Part shown: positions 6,282 through 14,952 of the stretch, one piece after another | How positions within the stretch are numbered: the stretch's first letter is position 1 | How the letters are laid out: every line of letters begins with the position of its first letter | Assembly: GCA_964637705.1 (NCBI GenBank) | Contig: CAZWVM010000020.1 | Span: forward strand, 1 to 27,806 | DNA from: CAZWVM01 sp964637705 | GTDB lineage: Bacteria; UBA8481 | DNA: 27,806 nucleotides | Direction: 5' to 3' | Notes under the pieces: model-generated | The model's input: only the letters and a program-made list of their open reading frames with translations | What the model was told of the DNA's origin: nothing | Database searches by the model: none | Program-made: the position numbers and the translations under genes

Positions 6282-8830
6282 CCCGTTCGCCCCGCCCTGC
6301 CCGCCGACTCGCGATCCTCGTTTCGCTCGCGCTCCTCGCCGCCTGCGGCACCGCCGCTCCGCCCCAGGGCAATTTCCGCCCCGAGGGCGGATGGACCTCC
6401 GGCCGCTTCACTCTCGGCTCGGTCGACGGCCGCCCGATCTTCATCACGCCCGACGGCAAGCCCTTCTACGCCGTCTCGATGGTCTACGCCTTCGACCCCG
6501 AGGCCGGTCCGTATGCGGGACAACTCAACTGGGAGAGCGTCCTGTGGTCCCTGGAGGCGATGAAGGCTCACGGCTTCAACACCCTGAACCTCTACGGCGA
6601 CAAGTTCATGCCCGAGATCTTCGCCTGGTGCGACCGGAACGGCGTCGCGGTCGTCCCCCGCACCTGCTACCTCGACGGCACCGACATCGAGGGCGAGCGG
6701 CGCGAGTATCCCGACTTCATGGATCCGGTCTTTCGAGCCAAGGTCATCAACCACTACGACACCTTCCTGCAGACGGCGAAGGAGCACCCGTCCTTTCTCG
6801 CCCTCGACATGGACCACCGCTGGCTCTTTCCCCTCGACTGGTCCGGCGCGAAGCACGGTCACACGCCCATGCTCGGCCCCGCCGGCATCGCCCATTTTCC
6901 GAAGTGGCTCGAGGAGCGCTACGGGGCGGTGTCGAGGCTGAACGAGACGTGGGGGCGCTCCTACCGCTCTTTCGCCGACGTCCTGAGGGACCCGGCGATC
7001 TTCTCGGGAGGAAAGGCGCTGCCTCTCGGTCGCAACCCCTGGCGGCTGGACCTCGTCGAATACACCAACTGGACCGCCAACGATTTTCTCTCCGCCCTGT
7101 CGCGGCATCTCAAGTCCATCGATCCCCAACTGCTCCTCACCTACACCACCGAGCACCCCGAGGTCTGTCCAAATCCCCTGACGACCCTCGAGCACGGGAT
7201 CGATTTCATCTCGCCCGTCCACTACAACAAGCGCGAGTGGTACAACCGGGACTGGATCGCGGCGGGCAAGAGCATCTACGAGACGCTCTTCCATTACGAC
7301 ATGCAGGGATTGCCGGTCTACATCGCCGAGACGGGTTGGCGCACCTCCCCGCTCGACCAGTGGCCGCAGGTCACCAACTACGCCTACGCCCGGCCCGGCG
7401 ACGAGAATCACCTGGCCGGTCTCTATCTCCGCCAGGTCACTCTCCTCCACGCTCTTCCCTGGATCGTCGGCTGGGCGCACTTCAAGATGTATGACAAGCC
7501 GGCGGAGGGCGACTTCGGCTACCTGCGCGACGATCTCCTGGAGAAACCCATTGCGACCGTCGGACGCGGGCTCAATCGCTTCCAGACTATCGCCCCCTCC
7601 GCATTCCCCTCCCCGCGGCTCTCCTTCTTCTATCCGCCCTATATGCTGGCGGCGGAGGAGGCCGGCATGAGGCAGTTCTCGACGCTGGTGCAGGTCCTGG
7701 AGTTCGAGGCGCTTTCCGACCTCGAATCCCTGGCCGCGGACGCCGACCGCTCGATCGGCGACGCCACCGGCATCATGCTCTCCGACATCGTCACCCAGGC
7801 CGCCGCGCGTTTCCGCGAGCGATTTGTTCCCTTCCGGTTCGCGCCGAAGATCGAGGAGGCCGCCGGAGTGGTCGTCCTGGCCGGGAACCAGAGCGAGGTC
7901 CTGTCCGCCACGGACCGCGCCGCGCTCGACGGACGCAAAACCGTCACATTCGCGCGGGCGGGGCTTTACGACGAACGATACCGGGGCGGTGACGGAGCTC
8001 CCTGGTATCTCTCCTGCGTCGGGCTCGCCGGCGCGGCGCCGCCCACCTCCTACCGTCCCATCTCCATCGACGCCGCGGCGAATCACAAGGCCTCGGGGCC
8101 GGGCTCGAACCTCGACGCCGGCGACGCCTTCGGCGCCGGCTTCCCGGCCTCCCTCGCGGTACTCTCCGGCGTTCCCTTCCGACCTGTCTCGGCGGAATCC
8201 TTCGACAACGTGCAGTGCCGCGGGCAGAGCGTCGCGATCGACGCGCCGGCGGGCGCGAGCGCGATCCACGTCGTCGCCGCCGTCACGGGAGGCGATCTCG
8301 CCTTCCCGGTCAAGCTCGTCTACGCGGACGGAAGCGAGGAGACCCGTTTTCTCGGGACGGCGCTGACGGACTGGAAGTGGCCGGAAGGGCGTGCGAACGA
8401 AATCCCCGCGAAGAACCTCGCGGGCCGTCCGCGGTGCGCCGTGCGCGTCTCCGCCGCCGTTCATCCCTTGAAGAGGCTCGCTGCGATCGTCCTGCCCGAT
8501 ACGCCGGACGCGCACCTATTCGCGGTCACGCTGGAGATCAGTTCGACCGGCACGAATCTCCCGGTCGAGGTCACGATGGGCGATGCGAAGATCGCGGGCA
8601 TCACGCCGTGGGCCGTCTTCGTACCGGCCGACGCCGTGCCCGGCGAACGCGTCCTGGCGCGCTTCTCGGACGGGCGGCCGGCGATCGTGCTCTCGGAAGA
8701 CCGTCGGCACGCGGTCTTCCTCTTCGACGCCCTCACGTGGGCCGGCAGCCGTTCCGCGGTCTCCGCGGACCTGGAGGCCCTGGCGAAAATCGTCAAACGA
8801 ACGCTCGAAGCGGTGGAGGCGGCGTCATGA
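6278..8830 (+). CDS. Large GH-A-type glycoside hydrolase lipoprotein
   Basis: This 850-aa protein has a basic start and lipobox LLAAC with Cys23, so it is anchored in a membrane. Residues about 45-400 look like a clan GH-A (beta/alpha)8 barrel of the GH42/agarase type: FITPDGKPFYAVSMVYAF, HGFNTLNLYGD, HFPKWLEERYGAVSRLNETWG. The likely nucleophile is Glu351 in PVYIAETGWRTS. At the usual acid/base position, where relatives have an Asn-Glu pair, it reads LALDMDHRW (Met178-Asp179), so the enzyme may be altered or a binding protein. Residues about 420-560 resemble an amidotransferase-like domain; 600-850 are beta-rich and could bind carbohydrate. GTG at 6278 has AGAAGGAGAAGG 5 nt upstream. It is the first gene of a tight operon with the next two. 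Substrate unknown; a polysaccharide outside the cell is likely. Confidence 0.82.
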   Translation: MTRSPRPARRLAILVSLALLAACGTAAPPQGNFRPEGGWTSGRFTLGSVDGRPIFITPDGKPFYAVSMVYAFDPEAGPYAGQLNWESVLWSLEAMKAHGFNTLNLYGDKFMPEIFAWCDRNGVAVVPRTCYLDGTDIEGERREYPDFMDPVFRAKVINHYDTFLQTAKEHPSFLALDMDHRWLFPLDWSGAKHGHTPMLGPAGIAHFPKWLEERYGAVSRLNETWGRSYRSFADVLRDPAIFSGGKALPLGRNPWRLDLVEYTNWTANDFLSALSRHLKSIDPQLLLTYTTEHPEVCPNPLTTLEHGIDFISPVHYNKREWYNRDWIAAGKSIYETLFHYDMQGLPVYIAETGWRTSPLDQWPQVTNYAYARPGDENHLAGLYLRQVTLLHALPWIVGWAHFKMYDKPAEGDFGYLRDDLLEKPIATVGRGLNRFQTIAPSAFPSPRLSFFYPPYMLAAEEAGMRQFSTLVQVLEFEALSDLESLAADADRSIGDATGIMLSDIVTQAAARFRERFVPFRFAPKIEEAAGVVVLAGNQSEVLSATDRAALDGRKTVTFARAGLYDERYRGGDGAPWYLSCVGLAGAAPPTSYRPISIDAAANHKASGPGSNLDAGDAFGAGFPASLAVLSGVPFRPVSAESFDNVQCRGQSVAIDAPAGASAIHVVAAVTGGDLAFPVKLVYADGSEETRFLGTALTDWKWPEGRANEIPAKNLAGRPRCAVRVSAAVHPLKRLAAIVLPDTPDAHLFAVTLEISSTGTNLPVEVTMGDAKIAGITPWAVFVPADAVPGERVLARFSDGRPAIVLSEDRRHAVFLFDALTWAGSRSAVSADLEALAKIVKRTLEAVEAAS

Positions 8831-10011
8831 AAAGGATTCACGCGGTCGGCATCATCACGATTCTCGGGCTGGCCCTCTTTTCTCCGGGCCTCGCCGACGC
8901 CCAGTCGCGCCTCATGATCGTCCGAACGCCGGCGGCCCCGGTCGTCGACGGAATCCTCGAGGAACCGGCCTGGAAGACGGCCCCGTCCCTCGTGCTCAAA
9001 CACTTCTCCTCGCGCGACGGTTCCGAGTGCTCGGTTCGGCTCCTCTGGGACGATGACGCGCTCTACGCCGCCTTCGAAGTCACGGACCAGCGGATCGAGA
9101 CGTCCGACATGGACTGGAACGACGACAACGTCTCGATCTCCTTCCTCGTCGACGGAACGCTCCGGAAATACCGCTTCGACATCGGGGGGACCGGCGAGGG
9201 CACGGGGCACCGCGCCGCCGGACGCCTGATGCCCGGTTCGACGATCGACAACAACACCGACCTCGACCGGGGCTTCACCGTGGAGATCTCCATCCCCTGG
9301 TCCGCGCTCGGGGTCGAGCCCCGCGCGGGGTTGGCGCTTCCCGTGGAGGTTCTCTCGGTCGACCACGACAACGGGCCCGGGCTCCCCTACGACGGGCCCG
9401 GCGTTCGCTTCTCGAAGGTCTCGCTCGACAAGGACCAGAACATCGACACGGTGAAGAAGAGCTTCCGGCTGGTGCGCGAGCAGACGGGCGACGTCGGGAG
9501 CCAGGTCTTCGAGATCGAGCGAGGCCGTCCCGCGGACTGGATCCTCTGCGGTCCCTTCCCGACGGAGTCCCTGGACGGGGAAGCCTTGCCGGGGGAAGCG
9601 GAACTTCAGCCGCGCGCCGGAGGCGAAGCGGCGCCGGGCAAAGCGTGGAGGATCCTCTCGGCCCCGGACCTGGACCTGACGAGCCCGGAGGCCTTCGGAG
9701 CTTTCGACGACGCCGTGGTCTACATCGCGACCTACGTGCAGTCGCCCATCGAGCAGGAAGCCCTGCTCCTGGTCGGCAGCGACGACGGAGTGAAGATCTG
9801 GGTCAACGGCCGTTGCGCCTGGCGCAACGACGCCGCCCGGCCCGTGATCCCCGACGAGGACCGGGTGCACGTGCGCTTGAAGAAGGGATGGAACCGGATT
9901 CTCTTCAAGGTGAAGCAGATCGGCGGCGGGTGCGGATTGGCGGCGCGGTTCGCGGCGCCGGACGGACGGGAGCTCGAGGGCCTCAAGGGCGCCCTGGCCC
10001 CGCAGGAGTGA
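8827..10011 (+). CDS. Secreted CBM9-like protein with C-terminal PA14-like domain
   Basis: This 394-aa protein overlaps the preceding gene by 4 nt (ATGA), indicating translational coupling. Residues 1-25 are a signal peptide ending ADA. Residues about 35-215 match the family 9 carbohydrate-binding-like fold: VVDGILEEPAWKTA, SVRLLWDDDALYAAFEVTD, DWNDDNVSISFLVDG and FTVEISIPWSALGVEP. The later segment, about 235-390, has ADWILCGPFPTE, then VGSDDGVKIWVNGR and LKKGWNRILFKVKQ. This is a beta-sandwich module of the PA14-like kind that often accompanies such proteins in polysaccharide-degrading bacteria. It has no catalytic motif that I can see, so it likely binds glycan for the GH lipoprotein. An upstream in-frame start at 8215 is rejected because it would overlap the GH gene by 600 bp. 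Confidence 0.85.
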   Translation: MKRIHAVGIITILGLALFSPGLADAQSRLMIVRTPAAPVVDGILEEPAWKTAPSLVLKHFSSRDGSECSVRLLWDDDALYAAFEVTDQRIETSDMDWNDDNVSISFLVDGTLRKYRFDIGGTGEGTGHRAAGRLMPGSTIDNNTDLDRGFTVEISIPWSALGVEPRAGLALPVEVLSVDHDNGPGLPYDGPGVRFSKVSLDKDQNIDTVKKSFRLVREQTGDVGSQVFEIERGRPADWILCGPFPTESLDGEALPGEAELQPRAGGEAAPGKAWRILSAPDLDLTSPEAFGAFDDAVVYIATYVQSPIEQEALLLVGSDDGVKIWVNGRCAWRNDAARPVIPDEDRVHVRLKKGWNRILFKVKQIGGGCGLAARFAAPDGRELEGLKGALAPQE

Positions 10012-10016
10012 ACGAC

Positions 10017-10697
10017 ATGAACGCAGAGAAGAGGATTCGATTCGGAATCGCGGCGGCGGCACTGGTTTGCGCCGGGGCCTGGGGATGCGGAAAAGGGCCG
10101 GAGGCCCCGCCCCCCTACCCGCCGCCGCCCCTGGAGGGCGAGGCCGCTCCGGCCGCGCGACCGGCCTCCGACGAGCCCCAGGTGAGCTACAGCGGGCCCG
10201 GGGTCGTGGCCGATTTCGAGGTGATCGGGGAGTTCAACAACCGGGGCGGCAAGTACGGCGCCTGGTTCTCGAACGCGCCCGACCCGAAGGGCGAATGCGC
10301 CACGGGACTGGCGACCCCCGGTGAGAAGAGCGGTTCGGCCCTGAAGATCACCTTCGACATCTCCGCCGGCGAGGGCGCCCGGTCGGCCTACGCGGGCCTC
10401 TGGATGCACCTCGTCTCGCTCGACGCGAGACCGTTCCAGAAGCTCGTCATGATGGTCAAGGCGGAAGGCGCCGGCCCGGACTTCTTCGTCGAGCTCAAGG
10501 ATTCGGGCGCGCGGAACGTCGCGCGGGCCAAGGCGACCGGGGTGGGCGCGGAGTGGACGAGGGTCGAGATCCCGCTTGTGAGCTTCGGAGCGATCCCGGA
10601 CACGTCGGCGCTTGCGGAATTGGCCTTCGTTTTCGACGGCAACGTCTCGAATCCCCGCAAGGGCACCTACTGGATCGACAACATCCGGCTCGAGTGA
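10017..10697 (+). CDS. Small lipoprotein with carbohydrate-binding-like domain (paralogue A)
   Basis: This 226-aa protein starts 5 nt after the CBM9-like gene, with CAGGAG overlapping that gene's stop as ribosome site. The signal ends AGAWGC with Cys24 as probable lipid site, followed by a Pro-rich linker (PPPYPPPPL) and one domain from about 62 to 226. That domain runs VVADFEVIGEFNNRGG, then AWFSNAPDPKGE, FFVELKDSG, ATGVGAEWTRVEIPL and YWIDNIRLE. The last two are typical of jelly-roll carbohydrate-binding modules of the CBM11/galactose-binding type, which end in W/YxIDNIxL. The gene at 10780 encodes a clear paralogue, about half identical by eye. It is probably a surface or periplasmic glycan-binding partner of the upstream hydrolase; ligand unknown. 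Confidence 0.82.
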   Translation: MNAEKRIRFGIAAAALVCAGAWGCGKGPEAPPPYPPPPLEGEAAPAARPASDEPQVSYSGPGVVADFEVIGEFNNRGGKYGAWFSNAPDPKGECATGLATPGEKSGSALKITFDISAGEGARSAYAGLWMHLVSLDARPFQKLVMMVKAEGAGPDFFVELKDSGARNVARAKATGVGAEWTRVEIPLVSFGAIPDTSALAELAFVFDGNVSNPRKGTYWIDNIRLE

Positions 10698-10710
10698 TCC
10701 GCCGAATCGG

Positions 10711-10738
10711 TTGACAAAGATATAGGTAATCGTATAAC
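10711..10738 (+). promoter_or_regulatory. Near-consensus promoter of paralogue B
   Basis: TTGACA (10711-10716) and TATAAC (10733-10738) are separated by 16 bp in a short AT-rich patch. The start point is expected near 10745, giving a 35-nt leader. No copy of the AGAAAA-TTTTCT palindrome is present, so this gene seems to lie outside the LacI regulon. Confidence 0.75.
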
Positions 10739-10779
10739 TTAGTCGCGTTGATCGATACGAGGCGGGGGGGATAGAATCC

Positions 10780-11448
10780 GTGTTCATGAAGACAAGCATG
10801 CGAGCCTGGGCGGTCGGACTGGTATGGGGCGTCGGTTGCATGGCCTGCGGCAGATCGGCGCCGCCGTCGGCGGCGCCCGTCGTGACCGCGGGCGACACGG
10901 AAGCGGGCGCGTCGGTGGCCGGCGAACCCGCGCTTCACACCGAATGGGTTGGTCTCGTCGCCGACTTCGAGACGCCGGGCGACGTGAACAACGCGGGAGG
11001 CAAGTTCGGCTTCTGGAACTCCGACGTGCCGGACCCGAAGGGCATCTGCCTGACGCGCGTCGTCGAGGGCGGCGTCGAGGGCGGGCACGCCCTGAAGATC
11101 GACTACGACATCACGGCGGAGGCGAACGGCAAGGGCGCCTACTCAGGCATCTGGGTTCACCTCAACGACTTCAACGCCTCCTCCTTCAAGAAGCTCGTCT
11201 TCCAGGCGCGTTCCGAGGTCGCGGGGCCTGACTTCTACGTCGAGCTGAAGAACGAGGGAGGCACGAACGTGGCGCGGCAGAAGGCCACGGGCGTCGGCGG
11301 CGAGTGGACCACGGTCGAGATACCGCTCGAGCGCTTCTTCGAGATCACCGACTGGACGAAGCTCACCGAGATGACGTTCGTCTTCGACCACGACGTCTCG
11401 GCGTCTCTCAAGGGCAGCTACCTCGTCGACAACATCCGCTTCGAGTAG
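10780..11448 (+). CDS. Small lipoprotein with carbohydrate-binding-like domain (paralogue B)
   Basis: This 222-aa protein parallels the upstream gene over the whole mature domain: LVADFETPGDVNNAGGKFG, PDPKGICLTR, AGPDFYVELKNEGG, KATGVGGEWTTVEIPL and YLVDNIRFE. The N-terminus is a signal with two candidate lipidation cysteines, Cys20 and Cys23 (GVGCMACG), then a low-complexity Ala/Ser/Gly linker. GTG at 10780 is chosen because the GGGGGG run ends 9 nt upstream; ATG at 10786 is possible but leaves 15 nt. It is likely a carbohydrate-binding surface lipoprotein that arose by tandem duplication and then gained its own promoter. Function is inferred from fold features only. Confidence 0.82.
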   Translation: MFMKTSMRAWAVGLVWGVGCMACGRSAPPSAAPVVTAGDTEAGASVAGEPALHTEWVGLVADFETPGDVNNAGGKFGFWNSDVPDPKGICLTRVVEGGVEGGHALKIDYDITAEANGKGAYSGIWVHLNDFNASSFKKLVFQARSEVAGPDFYVELKNEGGTNVARQKATGVGGEWTTVEIPLERFFEITDWTKLTEMTFVFDHDVSASLKGSYLVDNIRFE

Positions 11449-11452
11449 CCGG

Positions 11453-11486
11453 AAAAAGAAAGCCCCCGGCCTTCCGGCCGGGGGCT
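11453..11486 (-). terminator. Strong rho-independent terminator of the porin gene
   Basis: AGCCCCCGGCC (11461-11471) and GGCCGGGGGCT (11476-11486) form a perfect 11-bp stem with a TTCC loop. On the minus strand it is followed by TTTCTTTTT. It lies 17 nt beyond the porin stop and 12 nt after the paralogue B stop, so it can also block plus-strand read-through between these convergent genes. Confidence 0.9.
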
Positions 11487-11502
11487 CCGCTCCACGCAGG
11501 AA

Positions 11503-12633
11503 TCAGAAGGTGCCGACCAGGGAGAGCGCGAAAACGTTGTTGTCGCTCTTGTTGCTGATCACGCTCGACGGGACGACCGTCCGGTTCACCATCTTCTCCT
11601 GGTTGATGTCGTACTCCGCCTTGAAGAGCACGCTGTCGGCGATCTTGTAGCAGGCCGCGAAGGAGGTCGTGGAATACTGCGACGCGATGGCGTTTCCCCC
11701 GAGAATCCCCTGCTCGATCTCCATGTTGGCGTACCGCACACCGAGAGCCAGGCGTGCCGACCAGTCGTACAGACCCTCCACGTAGAATCCGCTGGCGCGG
11801 ATCTGGGGGTTGTTGTTCGTCTGCTCTTCGCTGACCGTGATGTATTCGCCCTTGAGTCCCAGCGCGCCCCAGGTATATCCGGCGTCGACTCCGACCAGAG
11901 TCCGGGGCAGATTCGTGCCCGTAACGCCGCCATTGACCCAGGGATTATAGCTGCCCGAGACGCCGACCTCGAGACCCTCGATCGGTTTCACGCCGATCCG
12001 GCCCGAAACGGCCTTGTCGTTGTTGTTCTCGGGAAACGCCCCCGCCGCGCCGGCGATGGCCGGAGGCCGGATGTTCGTGCCCATCCCCGCTCCGGTCAGG
12101 TCGATGTTGTCCGAATTGCTGACGGCCAGCTGGTAATCGACCGGGCTGAAACTGCCATAGATGGCGAGCCCGTCGATGGAGCCGACGGTCCAGGGCGACA
12201 AGAGAGTCATGTTGATGAACTTGTTCAGGTTCGATTCCGAGACGCGCTGCTCGATGCCGACGACCGAACCCTGGCGGCCGACGGAGAGCTTCTTCACCAT
12301 GGGGAAAGGATCGTAGAAATCGATCTCGGCGAAGTCGACGACCGAGGCGCCGCCGGTGCCGAAGTTCCACGAGGCATAGCCCTTGATCGAATCGGTGAAG
12401 GTGGCGTTGATGTCGATGTTCAGGTCGTTCAACGCGAAGCCGTCATCATTGTCCCAGTTCCCGGCCGTGGCTCCGGACGCCTGCAGGCGATTCGAGGCGT
12501 ATCCCGCGAAGGGAACGCCGCCTTCGGCCGCGATGTAGCCGACGTCAAGGTACCCGCTGATCGAAACGGCGGCACCGGACACGGCCGGCATCAAGGCCAT
12601 GAACAGCAGTGCCGCGATCATTCTCTTCTTCAT
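11503..12633 (-). CDS. Outer-membrane beta-barrel porin
   Basis: This 376-aa protein has a classic signal peptide (MKKRMIAALLFMALMPAVSGA) and a body of alternating polar/hydrophobic beta strands. It ends VFALSLVGTF; a terminal Phe is the usual Bam recognition signal. Strand-like segments include VSISGYLDVGYIA, FALNDLNIDINATF, IKGYASWNFG, KLSVGRQGSVVGIEQ and LALGVRYANMEIEQ. The SVGRQ and SISGYLDVGY parts resemble OmpL-like/BBP2-type porins, but family assignment is loose. ATG at 12633 is preferred to the upstream in-frame ATG at 12735 because AGGAGG lies exactly 8 nt before it and the signal peptide then starts correctly. The strong terminator at 11453-11486 ends the transcript. It could supply oligosaccharide entry for the glycan genes next door, but only its position suggests this. 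Confidence 0.88.
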   Translation of the reverse strand: MKKRMIAALLFMALMPAVSGAAVSISGYLDVGYIAAEGGVPFAGYASNRLQASGATAGNWDNDDGFALNDLNIDINATFTDSIKGYASWNFGTGGASVVDFAEIDFYDPFPMVKKLSVGRQGSVVGIEQRVSESNLNKFINMTLLSPWTVGSIDGLAIYGSFSPVDYQLAVSNSDNIDLTGAGMGTNIRPPAIAGAAGAFPENNNDKAVSGRIGVKPIEGLEVGVSGSYNPWVNGGVTGTNLPRTLVGVDAGYTWGALGLKGEYITVSEEQTNNNPQIRASGFYVEGLYDWSARLALGVRYANMEIEQGILGGNAIASQYSTTSFAACYKIADSVLFKAEYDINQEKMVNRTVVPSSVISNKSDNNVFALSLVGTF

Positions 12634-12807
12634 TTTCCTTTCCTCCTGCCCCTTAGGGGGGTCTCTGAAAAGCGGCATGAAACGGTCCGCGTTCCCGAGT
12701 GTGAGAGCAAAGGTTATGCCATATTGATTTTTCATGAGTTCGACTTGTATCAGCCCCGTGCGGACATCATTTTCGCTCAGCGATCGTCATTTTTGAATGG
12801 TCCGGAG
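12634..12807. other. 174-bp spacer between glgX and porin
   Basis: AT-richer than its neighbours. The palindrome CCCCTTAGGGG lies at 12649-12659, next to the porin ribosome site. No convincing glgX terminator or full porin promoter can be picked by eye; CATAAC on the minus strand (near 12713-12718) is a possible -10. Confidence 0.4.
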
Positions 12808-14946
12808 TCATCGAGCCACGAGCACCACCGTGCTCCGCCCGCCCGCCACGTAGGCGTCCTCCGGCTCGATCAGGACTTCCTCCCCCTCGTTCGCGAAATC
12901 CACGCCGTCCGCCAGGCCCGTATCGACGACCCGGCGCCATCGCCGACTCCCGGCGACAACCGGCAGTTTCACTTCCTGCGCATGCCACGCCGCGTTCAGG
13001 ATGAAGAAGAGCGCTTCACCCCCGGCGCTCGCCGGCGCGCGCTCGAGCAGGAAAGAAAGCGTCCTCGTTTCCGGGGCGTTCCAGGCCGGCCGATCCCGTT
13101 GGTTACCGAACCAGGTGATGCAGGGGGCATCCTCGCCCGCGCCCGCGGGATCCACGAAAAACTTGCGGCTCTGGAGGATCGGGTGGCGGCGCGTGAAGGC
13201 GATCGCCTTGCGCACGAAGTCCCGGAAGTCGGCGTTGCGCTCCGCGAGTCCCCAGTCGAACCAACTGATCGGGTTGTCCTGGCAGTAGGCGTTGTTGTTG
13301 CCCCCCTGCGTGCGGAGGAACTCGTCGCCGCCGAGGAGCATGGGCGTCCCGGAGGCGAAGAGAAGGTGGCAGACGTGGTTCTTCGCAAGGCGGCGGCGCA
13401 GGGAAAGAACCGCGGGATCGTCCGTTTCCCCTTCCGCGCCGCAGTTCCACGAGTGGTTGTCGTTGGCTCCGTCGCGGTTCTCTTCCAGGTTCGACTCGTT
13501 GTGCTTTCCGTTGTAGGAGACGAGGTCCTGGAGCGTGAACCCGTCGTGGCAGGTGATGAAATTGATGCTGTTGAAGGCCGAGCGGCCGTCGTCGCCGTAG
13601 AGGTCGGGCGAGCCCGAGAGCCTCCAACCGACCTCCTTCACCACCCCGGCGTCACCCTTGGTGAACCGCCGGAACGTGTCGCGGAAGCGCCCGTTCCACT
13701 CCGACCAGTCGACCGGGAAGTTTCCCACCTGGTAGGTCCCGAGATCCCACGGCTCGGCGATGAGCTTGACGTGGCAGAGCACCGGGTCCTGGCTGACGGC
13801 GTCGAAGAAGGAGCCGCTGCGGCGGAAGTCCCCGTTCTCGCGGCCCAACACCGAGGCGAGGTCGAATCGGAAGCCGTCGACATGCATCTGCTTCACCCAG
13901 TAGCGCAGGGAATCCATGACGAGGCGCAGGGCGGCGGGGGAGGCGAGATCGACGCTGTTGCCGCAGCCGGTGAAGTTCATGTAGTGGCGCCGCGGGTTCT
14001 CGCGCGGCCCCGTGAGGCAGTAGTAGGCCGGATTGTCGATGCCCTTGAGGGAGAAGGTCGGGCCGAACTCGTTGCCCTCGGCCGTGTGATTGTAGACGAC
14101 GTCGAGAATCACCTCGATCCCGGCCCCGTGCAACTCGCGCACCAGGGTTTTGAACTCCCTCACCTGGCAACCCGGCGCCGATCCCGTGCCGTAGGAACTC
14201 TCGGGTGCGAAGAAGGCCAGCGTGTTGTAGCCCCAGTAGTTCGTCAGGCCCCGGTTGAGAAGGAAGTCCTCGGTGTAATACTCGTGAACGGGCAGGAGCT
14301 CGACCGCGTTCACGCCCAGTTCCTTCAGGTAGGGAATCTTCTCGATGAAGCCGAGGTAGGTACCGGGGCGCGAGACCCCCGACGACGGATCGGCCGTGAA
14401 TCCCTTTGCATGCACCTCGTAGAGGATCAGGCTCTCCAGGGGCAGGTCCGGCGGGCGGTCCCCCTGCCAGTCGAAGGCGTCATCGATGACGATCGCCTTG
14501 GGCATGACGGCGGCGTTGTCGCGAGTGTCGACCGCGAGGTCCCGTTGCGGGCTCGACGCATCGTAGCCGAGAAGCAGGTTCTCGCGGTTCTCGGGCTTGC
14601 GGCTGACGGCCTTCGCATAAGGGTCGAGAAGCAGCTTGTGCTCGTTGAAACGGAGGCCTTGCGCGGGATCGAACGGGCCGCGCACGCGATAGCCGTATAA
14701 CTGCCCGGGGCCGACGCCCCCGACGAAGGCGTGCCAGACGTGGCGCGTCCGGTGGGCAAGGCGAATGACGTCCGTCGGAGGCGCGTCATCGGCGTCGAAG
14801 AGGAGGAGATAGACCTCCGTGGCGTGCTGGGAGTGGATCGAGAAGTTCACTCCTCCCTCGCGCGGCGTGGCGCCGAGGGGGTAGAAGTTGCCGCGGGAGA
14901 CGGGCCGGTTCGTGCGGTGTTCCAGGGGAACGGGCGAAAGGCTCAT
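12808..14946 (-). CDS. glgX: Glycogen debranching enzyme GlgX (isoamylase type, GH13_11)
   Basis: This 712-aa cytoplasmic enzyme hydrolyses alpha-1,6 branches of glycogen or limit dextrin. The N-terminal CBM48-like domain (about 18-150) begins FYPLGATPREGGVNFSIHS. The catalytic barrel has all four GH13 motifs: DVVYNH (282-287), GFRFDLAS with nucleophile Asp362, LIAEPWD with acid/base Glu398, and FITCHDG with His467-Asp468. The family block TNYWGYN lies near 235-241. A beta C-terminal domain ends near 712. Length and motifs are typical, with nothing missing. No Shine-Dalgarno precedes the ATG; the promoter places the transcript start at or next to the ATG. It stands alone, divergent from the coiled-coil/CsgG pair, so a link with the secreted glycan genes is not evident. 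Confidence 0.96.
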   Translation of the reverse strand: MSLSPVPLEHRTNRPVSRGNFYPLGATPREGGVNFSIHSQHATEVYLLLFDADDAPPTDVIRLAHRTRHVWHAFVGGVGPGQLYGYRVRGPFDPAQGLRFNEHKLLLDPYAKAVSRKPENRENLLLGYDASSPQRDLAVDTRDNAAVMPKAIVIDDAFDWQGDRPPDLPLESLILYEVHAKGFTADPSSGVSRPGTYLGFIEKIPYLKELGVNAVELLPVHEYYTEDFLLNRGLTNYWGYNTLAFFAPESSYGTGSAPGCQVREFKTLVRELHGAGIEVILDVVYNHTAEGNEFGPTFSLKGIDNPAYYCLTGPRENPRRHYMNFTGCGNSVDLASPAALRLVMDSLRYWVKQMHVDGFRFDLASVLGRENGDFRRSGSFFDAVSQDPVLCHVKLIAEPWDLGTYQVGNFPVDWSEWNGRFRDTFRRFTKGDAGVVKEVGWRLSGSPDLYGDDGRSAFNSINFITCHDGFTLQDLVSYNGKHNESNLEENRDGANDNHSWNCGAEGETDDPAVLSLRRRLAKNHVCHLLFASGTPMLLGGDEFLRTQGGNNNAYCQDNPISWFDWGLAERNADFRDFVRKAIAFTRRHPILQSRKFFVDPAGAGEDAPCITWFGNQRDRPAWNAPETRTLSFLLERAPASAGGEALFFILNAAWHAQEVKLPVVAGSRRWRRVVDTGLADGVDFANEGEEVLIEPEDAYVAGGRSTVVLVAR

Positions 14947-14952
14947 GGAAGG

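Noticed and set aside
7084..7094. GATTTTCTCTC as a fourth LacI-type operator
   Set aside because: Only one arm is present, it is inside coding sequence and no promoter is near.
6062..8515. 817-codon open frame on the minus strand opposite the GH lipoprotein
   Set aside because: Shadow of the plus-strand gene; composition is Arg/Glu/Val-biased and no family features are seen.
12224..12236. GGTTCGATTCC, like a tRNA T-arm
   Set aside because: No acceptor, D or anticodon stems around it, and it lies inside the porin coding sequence.
12634..12735. Longer porin starting at 12735
   Set aside because: AGGAGG is placed exactly for ATG 12633, and the shorter form begins with a proper signal peptide.
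12724..14700. 658-codon open frame on the plus strand opposite glgX
   Set aside because: Shadow of glgX, which has all GH13 motifs.
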